A stretch of 16,734 bases of DNA. Source: JAZNSB01 sp045590955 (GTDB lineage Bacteria; Pseudomonadota; Alphaproteobacteria; RF32; CAG-239). The DNA is taken from assembly GCA_045590955.1 (NCBI GenBank), contig JAZNSB010000013.1:1-16734 (forward strand), given 5' to 3'. This document shows, piece after piece, positions 11,911 through 16,734 of the stretch. The position numbers were made by a program, and so were the translations under genes. Each line of letters starts with the position of its first letter. Position 1 is the stretch's first letter. The notes beneath the pieces were generated by a model. It worked only from the letters and a program-made list of their open reading frames with translations. It made no database searches and had not been told where the DNA came from.

Positions 11911-12954
11911 ATGTTAAAAACAGCAGAAGCGGTGTCACTCGGACACCCTGATAAATCAGCAGATTTTATTTCATCTTATATTTTAGACAGGCTTATTGAA
12001 CAAGATAAAAATGTGCGATATGCCGTGGAAGTTTTGTTTAAAGACAATACGGTGATTTTGGCAGGAGAAGTGGCCGGAAAGGTGTCTTTGGAAAATGTGC
12101 AAACGTATGTAAAAGAGGCTTTAAGAGAAATCGGTTATACCGAAGAATATGCCAAAATTTGGGGGAAAAACGCCTGTGAAGTCCAAAAAATTGAAGTGCT
12201 TAATCTTATCGGAAAACAATCTGAGGAAATTTCTTGCGGAGTAAAAAATAAAGGTTGGGGCGACCAGGGAGTGTTTGTAGGATATGCCTGCCAAGGAGAA
12301 AAATTGATAAATAGAGAACTTTTCTTGGCTAAAAAACTAAACGATGCTTTGTATGAAAAAGCAAAAAAATCCGATAATTTGGGGTTGGATATTAAAACTC
12401 AGATAACAATTGATGAAAATGGTGATATTAAAGTGGCAATTGTGGCAATTCCAATGTTAAAAGAAGAAAATCTAACAGATTTTATAGAAAAAATTTTGGA
12501 ACAAAAACCACAAGAAATTATTGTTAACGGAACGGGAAAATATGTTTGCCACAGTTCTAAAGCAGATTGCGGAATTACAGGCAGAAAACTTGCATGTGAT
12601 TTTTATTCTACTGCTTGTCCGATAGGCGGAGGAAGCCCTTGGACAAAAGATGGAACAAAAGCAGACCTTTCGTTGAACTTGTTGGCAAGGTCCATGGCAA
12701 CAGAAAACCTTAAGGATAATGATGAATGTTTTGTATATTTATCATCTTGTATAGGAAGAAAAGAGTTGCCCAGTGCAACAATAAAAACAATTAAAAACGG
12801 TGTGCAAAATACAAAAGTTTTATATGCTTTTTATACTCCGGAGTGTGTTATTGAAATGTTTGGACTGGATAAACCGATATATGCAAAATTATGTGCAAGG
12901 GGTATTTCCAGTTTGGTGACTGAAGTTAAGCATATCAGTAGTTGCGTTGTCTAA
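11911..12954 (+). CDS. metK: S-adenosylmethionine synthetase, short divergent form
   Basis: The enzyme makes S-adenosylmethionine from methionine and ATP. Active-site motifs are preserved: GHPDK (11-15, ATP and metal), GWGDQG (115-120), DIKTQIT (160-166), DCGITGRK (219-226) and GGGSPWTKD (239-247), with the Lys and Asp of TKAD (249-252). Sequence between motifs is divergent, and at 347 residues it is shorter than the usual 380-400; the GGGAFSGKD loop is changed to GGGSPWTKD. The ending, DKPIYAKLCARGIS, corresponds to the normal C-terminal helix region followed by a shortened tail. The start is fixed by AAGGAGG at 11899-11905. Expression is probably repressed by its own product through the SAM-II riboswitch. 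The last 66 bases overlap the convergent gene on the minus strand. Confidence 0.9.
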   Translation: MLKTAEAVSLGHPDKSADFISSYILDRLIEQDKNVRYAVEVLFKDNTVILAGEVAGKVSLENVQTYVKEALREIGYTEEYAKIWGKNACEVQKIEVLNLIGKQSEEISCGVKNKGWGDQGVFVGYACQGEKLINRELFLAKKLNDALYEKAKKSDNLGLDIKTQITIDENGDIKVAIVAIPMLKEENLTDFIEKILEQKPQEIIVNGTGKYVCHSSKADCGITGRKLACDFYSTACPIGGGSPWTKDGTKADLSLNLLARSMATENLKDNDECFVYLSSCIGRKELPSATIKTIKNGVQNTKVLYAFYTPECVIEMFGLDKPIYAKLCARGISSLVTEVKHISSCVV

Positions 12955-13482
12955 AATTTCTTGTCTTTTTGACGGATTAATGTCAAGGCCTTGGGCATAA
13001 AAATGCTGGAATTTTTTTATGCCCAAAAAGCTGCCTATTTGTTTTACATATTCAAATCCTAAATGTTGACCGTTGATATATCCGCCGGAAGTTGAAAAAT
13101 AAATTAATTTTTCTGCTTTACATAGACCTTTAATACCTTGTTTTGTGTATGTAAATGTAAGTCCGCTGATGCACAGATGTTCTATATAAACTTTTAAGAC
13201 AGATGGAAATGAAAAATCCCATGTTGGGGCGGCAATTAAAATTAAATCTGCATCTTTAAATTGATGGGCATATCTAAACATGGGATGTGAAAAATTTTTT
13301 GCTTCAATCAATTCTTGTCTTTTGGTTAAAGTTTTTTGGTTTAGCGGTGCAATATCTGTTTTAAAAATTTGCAAAATTGTAACGTCTTGATCTTGGCAAA
13401 ATGAGTTTAAATATCTTTTATAAAGTTTTGCAGTTGAAGACAGTTCTTCTCTTACACATGCATCTATTACTAAAACTTTCAT
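12889..13482 (-). CDS. Flavodoxin-fold NAD(P)H oxidoreductase, AzoR-like
   Basis: At 197 residues this matches the FMN-dependent NADH:quinone/azo-reductase family. It starts with the beta strand MKVLVIDACVREELSSTAKL and the loop that binds the FMN phosphate. APTWDFSFPSVLKVYIEHL (85-103) corresponds to the family's AP-x-[YW]-[NDE]-F-x-[IF]-P motif, and GLTFTYTKQGIKGL with YFSTSGG (128-134) complete the FMN site. It probably transfers two electrons from NAD(P)H to quinones or similar compounds. The ATG at 13482 has a strong GGAGG site five bases upstream. It is divergent from the 13622 gene and convergent on metK. Confidence 0.88.
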   Translation of the reverse strand: MKVLVIDACVREELSSTAKLYKRYLNSFCQDQDVTILQIFKTDIAPLNQKTLTKRQELIEAKNFSHPMFRYAHQFKDADLILIAAPTWDFSFPSVLKVYIEHLCISGLTFTYTKQGIKGLCKAEKLIYFSTSGGYINGQHLGFEYVKQIGSFLGIKKFQHFYAQGLDINPSKRQEILDNATTDMLNFSHQTGNTPCT

Positions 13483-13549
13483 GGAACCTCCTTTTTTGTT
13501 CAGATATATGTCGTATTTGTAAAAAAAACAATGTTTTGTTTGCTTTTGA

Positions 13550-13578
13550 TTGACTTTAAAACAAAAAAGGTCCATAAA
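13550..13578 (+). promoter_or_regulatory. Promoter candidate of the 13622 gene
   Basis: TTGACT (13550-13555) and CATAAA (13573-13578) are spaced by 17 bp; the -10 element is weak. Confidence 0.4.
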
Positions 13579-13621
13579 ATAACAAAATTAAAGTTTATGG
13601 TAAAAAAATTATGATGAAAAA

Positions 13622-14098
13622 ATGGAACTAAACAAATGTTTTGTGGATGCAAATTTTAAAATTGTGTATTCATATGCAGAAGCAAAGGCCATTGTAAACT
13701 GTTTTAAAGATGGAAAAACTGTGCAGGTTTTGTTTTTGGAACCAATAGGGCACAATTTTGACTTTGAAGCATCAAAAAAGGAAGTGATTGATTGGGCAAA
13801 ACTTAATTTTCCGCATTATGTAGAAAAAGCAACGTTGCCGGCAATTGAAACTTGTTGTTTGGCAAATAAAGGTGAAACCTGTTTTTTACCGATTACAAGT
13901 TGCTTTTGTGCTAAAAATGCAGCAAAAGTTCATGAAAACTGGCATATGTCAGTTGATGAGATGGGATGGCCCATGTATGCTTGCAAAACAGATAAGCAGT
14001 TTAATGTTTATCCTGCTTTGAACTTGGCTTTTGATGATTCTTTAATGGACAATTTACAACAGGACAAAATTGCAGATTTTTGCTTTGATCCTATTTAG
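13622..14098 (+). CDS. Cys-rich protein of unknown function
   Basis: I do not recognise this 158-residue protein. It has no signal peptide or membrane helix. Nine Cys are spread along it (6, 27, 78, 79, 87, 94, 96, 121, 154), clustered in ETCCLANKGETCFLPITSCFC (76-96), which suggests metal or redox binding in the cytoplasm. HENWHMSVDEMGWPMY (104-119) adds two His. The ATG has no Shine-Dalgarno sequence. The gene is transcribed away from the flavoprotein gene, has a weak promoter and ends at a clear terminator, so it is likely a genuine single gene. Confidence 0.6.
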   Translation: MELNKCFVDANFKIVYSYAEAKAIVNCFKDGKTVQVLFLEPIGHNFDFEASKKEVIDWAKLNFPHYVEKATLPAIETCCLANKGETCFLPITSCFCAKNAAKVHENWHMSVDEMGWPMYACKTDKQFNVYPALNLAFDDSLMDNLQQDKIADFCFDPI

Positions 14099-14116
14099 GT
14101 TGTCAAATTTTGAAGC

Positions 14117-14150
14117 AAAAAAAAGATGTCTGTAAAAGGCATCTTTTTTG
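14117..14150 (+). terminator. Terminator of the 13622 gene
   Basis: AAAAAAGATG pairs with CATCTTTTTT, followed by T-rich sequence. Confidence 0.85.
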
Positions 14151-14209
14151 TTGTTAAGCATATTTAAAGGTTATAGCATTATATTGCAGATAAACCAAAA
14201 AGGAGAAAT

Positions 14210-15352
14210 ATGGTGTGTAAGTTTTCTAAAAATCCGATATGCTTGCCGGATTATGATCATTGCATTTTGGGGATTAGTAATTCTATTTTGAGGTATTATG
14301 GAGCTCAAACACATGGTAAAACATTACCTGTGTTGGATGAAAAATTGCAAAAAAAATATAAAAATGTGGTTTTTATGATTTTTGATGGAATGGGTGTGGA
14401 TTTGTTAAAACATCATCTTATGCCATATAATTTTTTGCGTAGGAAAATTAAGGATAATATAACCTCTGTATTCCCTCCAACAACGGCGGCTGCAACAATC
14501 TCCTTTTATAGCGCATTGCCTCCAATAACTCATGCTTGGGTGGCATGGTGTGTGTTTTCTAAAAAATATAAAAAAGTAATAGAGCTCTTTACAAATAAAA
14601 ATTATTATACTCAAAAACCGCTGAAAAGTAAACCAATTACAGAAGATTTGCCATATGAACATATTTTTGAACAAATAAAAAAAACAAATAAGAATGTTAC
14701 AACAACAGAAATTTTTCCACCATTTAAGCCCAATGGAGCAAAATCTGTAGAAGAACAATGTCAAAAAGTAATAAAACAAGCAGAAAAAAAAGGAAAACAA
14801 TTTATTCTTACATATTGGTCAGACCCCGATCATTTAAGTCATGAATATGGTCCATATGCCAAACAGGTGAAGGCAAAAGTTAAAGAAATTAATAATGCAG
14901 TTAAAAAAATGTCAGAAAAACTGTCAGATACTTTGATTATTGTTTCTGCCGATCACGGGCATTTGCCGGTGCAAGAAGATGTGTGCTTAAATGATTATAA
15001 GGGTGTTGTGGAATGTTTGCAAGTTCCGATAAGTTTGGATAGCAGAGTGGCGGCAATTTTCTTAAAACCAAACAAAGAAATGCAGTTTAAAAAACTTTTT
15101 AATAAGTATTTTGCAAAAGATTTTATGCTCATAAAATCTGAGACGGCAATTAAACAAGGTTTGTTCGGAAAAGGAAAAATTAATCCTAAAGCAGTAGAGT
15201 TTTTAGGAGACTTTTTGATGATATCAACATCTTATAAATCTGTAAAACAAAGGCTAAAAGGCAAATTTGAAGATGACGGATTTTTGGGAGCTCATGCCGG
15301 ACTTACGGAAAAAGAAATGATGGTTCCTTTGATTTTGATAGATAAAAAATAG
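14210..15352 (+). CDS. Alkaline-phosphatase-superfamily protein (phosphodiesterase type)
   Basis: The 380-residue protein has the metal site of type I phosphodiesterase/nucleotide pyrophosphatases: MIFDGMG (56-62, first Asp), SVFPPTTAAA (86-95, nucleophile Thr), SDPDHLSHEYG (204-214, Asp and His), SADHGH (246-251) and a final His in GAHAG (360-364). It presumably hydrolyses a phosphodiester or phosphate ester with two zinc ions. The substrate is unknown, and with no signal peptide it appears cytoplasmic, which is unusual for many relatives. AAAGGAG precedes the ATG. The stop lies 11 bases before galE, whose ribosome-binding site follows it directly, so the two form an operon and may share a role in cell-surface sugar metabolism. 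Confidence 0.88.
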   Translation: MVCKFSKNPICLPDYDHCILGISNSILRYYGAQTHGKTLPVLDEKLQKKYKNVVFMIFDGMGVDLLKHHLMPYNFLRRKIKDNITSVFPPTTAAATISFYSALPPITHAWVAWCVFSKKYKKVIELFTNKNYYTQKPLKSKPITEDLPYEHIFEQIKKTNKNVTTTEIFPPFKPNGAKSVEEQCQKVIKQAEKKGKQFILTYWSDPDHLSHEYGPYAKQVKAKVKEINNAVKKMSEKLSDTLIIVSADHGHLPVQEDVCLNDYKGVVECLQVPISLDSRVAAIFLKPNKEMQFKKLFNKYFAKDFMLIKSETAIKQGLFGKGKINPKAVEFLGDFLMISTSYKSVKQRLKGKFEDDGFLGAHAGLTEKEMMVPLILIDKK

Positions 15353-15363
15353 AGGAGAAAAAT

Positions 15364-16374
15364 ATGAAAATTTTAGCAACCGGCGGATTGGGATATATTG
15401 GTTCTCATACGGTAATTGAACTGTTTGAACAGGGTCATGAAGTGGTGGTAGTTGATAATTTGATAAATGCCAACATTAAAGTGTTGGATAGGATTAATCA
15501 AATTTGCGGAAAATCACCCGAGTTTTATCAAATAGATTTAAGAGATGAAAAGGCATTGCTTAACTTACTGAAAAAACACAAATTTGACTGTTGTATTCAC
15601 TTTGCCGGATTAAAAGCGGTGGGCGAATCTGTGCAAAAACCAATGGAGTATTATGATTGTAATATAGGCGGAACTTTGTCTTTGTTGAAAAATTTGGCAC
15701 AGACAGGATGCAAAAACATTATATTTTCTTCTTCAGCCACAGTTTACGGAAATCCTAAAACCGTGCCGATTGATGAAAATACGCCAAAAGCAAATTGTAC
15801 CAACCCATATGGCTGGACAAAAAGCATGATTGAGCAGATTTTAACAGATGTGCAATTTGCAGATAAAAGTTGGAATGTGATTTTGCTCAGATATTTTAAC
15901 CCTATTGGTGCTCATAAAAGCGGAAAAATCGGTGAAAACCCCAATGGAATTCCAAATAATTTAATGCCATATATTACACAGGTGGCAATAGGCAAAAGAG
16001 AAAAACTGAGCGTGTTCGGAAATGATTATGATACACCGGACGGAACAGGTGTGAGAGATTATATTCATGTGGTGGATCTGGCAAAAGGTCATGTGAAGGC
16101 TCTTGAGGCAGTTAAAAATAATTGCGGTTTGAAAATTTATAATTTGGGAACAGGAAAAGGCTATTCTGTTTTGGAAGTGATAAATGCTTTTGAAAAAGCT
16201 TCGGGTAAAAAAATAAATTATCAGGTAGTGCAAAGAAGAGAAGGTGATGTGCCAACTTGTTTTGCAAATCCTAAAAAAGCAGAAAAAGAACTAAATTGGA
16301 AAGCAGAACTTACAATTGATAATATGTGTGAAGATGCTTGGAATTGGCAAAAAAACAATCCCGACGGATATTGA
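15364..16374 (+). CDS. galE: UDP-glucose 4-epimerase
   Basis: The enzyme interconverts UDP-glucose and UDP-galactose, using bound NAD, for galactose use and for polysaccharide precursors. This is a full-length (336 residue) extended short-chain dehydrogenase: TGGLGYIGSH (6-15) binds NAD, FSSSATVYG (121-129) holds the catalytic Ser, and YGWTK (149-153) the Tyr and Lys pair. RYFNPIGAH, VFGNDYDTPDGTGVRDYIHV and the final REGDVP are typical of bacterial GalE. The start follows AGGAGA at a good distance and is coupled to the preceding phosphodiesterase gene. No terminator is evident before the following Fur gene. Confidence 0.96.
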   Translation: MKILATGGLGYIGSHTVIELFEQGHEVVVVDNLINANIKVLDRINQICGKSPEFYQIDLRDEKALLNLLKKHKFDCCIHFAGLKAVGESVQKPMEYYDCNIGGTLSLLKNLAQTGCKNIIFSSSATVYGNPKTVPIDENTPKANCTNPYGWTKSMIEQILTDVQFADKSWNVILLRYFNPIGAHKSGKIGENPNGIPNNLMPYITQVAIGKREKLSVFGNDYDTPDGTGVRDYIHVVDLAKGHVKALEAVKNNCGLKIYNLGTGKGYSVLEVINAFEKASGKKINYQVVQRREGDVPTCFANPKKAEKELNWKAELTIDNMCEDAWNWQKNNPDGY

Positions 16375-16416
16375 TTAAAAAAATGTGTAAAAAATATAAA
16401 AAAAATTTAAAACATG

Positions 16417-16456
16417 TTGACTCGTTTTAAATGTCCAGATATTAATAATCATTATC
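16417..16456 (+). promoter_or_regulatory. Promoter with overlapping Fur box
   Basis: TTGACT (16417-16422) and TATTAA (16440-16445) are spaced by 17 bp. The 19 bases 16438-16456 match the classical Fur consensus at 17 positions and also fit a 7-1-7 Fur/Per palindrome. The box covers the -10 element, which predicts repression of the gene by its own product. Confidence 0.7.
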
Positions 16457-16473
16457 ACTTTTTGAGAATGACT

Positions 16474-16734
16474 ATGAATTACTCAAGACAATATAACGCA
16501 ATTTTAAAAGTTGTAGAAGAAAATCCGGTGCATCCGGATGCGGAATTTATTTATAACGAAGTCAAAAAAAAATTACCTTCAGTGGGTTTGGCAACCGTTT
16601 ATAGAAACCTGAATAAAATGGTTAATGACGGCATTATTAAAAAAATAAATGGTTTGGGAGATGTGGCACATTATGATTGTAACACATATAACCACCATCA
16701 TTTTATTTGTACTTTATGTGGAAATGTCTATGAT
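16474..16734 (+). CDS. Fur-family transcriptional regulator, 3' end outside the window
   Basis: Only the first 87 codons are present. NYSRQYNAILKVVEE, HPDAEFIYNEV and LATVYRNLNKMVNDGIIKKI form the winged-helix DNA-binding domain, with the recognition helix GLATVYRNL. The beginning of the dimerisation and metal domain follows: HYDCN, then NHHHFICTLCGNVYD with the structural zinc C-x-x-C. Fur and PerR cannot be told apart without the missing end. GAGA lies six bases before the ATG at 16474; an in-frame ATG at 16468 is less likely. The Fur box over its promoter suggests autoregulation in response to iron, or to peroxide if it is PerR-like. Confidence 0.9.
   Translation, partial: MNYSRQYNAILKVVEENPVHPDAEFIYNEVKKKLPSVGLATVYRNLNKMVNDGIIKKINGLGDVAHYDCNTYNHHHFICTLCGNVYD

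Overview
The window is AT-rich (roughly one third G+C by eye) chromosomal DNA that best fits a low-GC alphaproteobacterium, possibly one of the uncultured host- or gut-associated lineages. Three things point that way. A SAM-II type riboswitch, a class found mainly in Alphaproteobacteria, sits in front of metK. The monofunctional prephenate dehydratase has an ACT-domain 'LESY' variant familiar from that class. Promoters are sigma70-like (TTGACA, 17 bp, TATAAT-like). The species assignment is inference. No rRNA, intact tRNA, CRISPR array, transposase or integrase was found.

Left part (1-4900) is accessory in character. It has a structured repeat followed by a terminator (79-192), a GC-richer non-coding stretch with perfect hairpins (195-545), then a Fic AMP-transferase gene with a fused helix-turn-helix and a downstream gene for an SH3/superinfection-immunity-like membrane protein. 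After these come a zinc-ribbon protein, a non-coding block with TGACCAG heptamer repeats, a DUF1566-like protein, a GNAT acetyltransferase and a second copy of the structured repeat with its own terminator.

The middle (4900-9400) mixes housekeeping and small exported proteins: pheA, two small lipoproteins with a C-terminal membrane helix, a secreted protein with a repetitive Gly/His/Arg/Cys tail, an intact TSCPD-domain gene and a broken copy of it joined to the remnant of a DUF1566-like gene. A two-gene unit encodes a short pyrophosphatase-like protein and a low-molecular-weight tyrosine phosphatase.

From 9515 to 11728, on the minus strand, a 435-residue protein with an HNH-like motif is followed by two SUKH (SMI1/KNR4) proteins. 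This arrangement resembles a toxin or nuclease with immunity genes and is the best candidate for an undescribed system here.

The right part (11850-16734) is mostly metabolic: SAM-II riboswitch and a short divergent metK, an AzoR-type flavoprotein converging on it, an unknown Cys-rich protein, an alkaline-phosphatase-superfamily enzyme coupled to galE, and the start of a Fur-family regulator with a near-consensus Fur box over its own promoter. The window ends inside that last gene.
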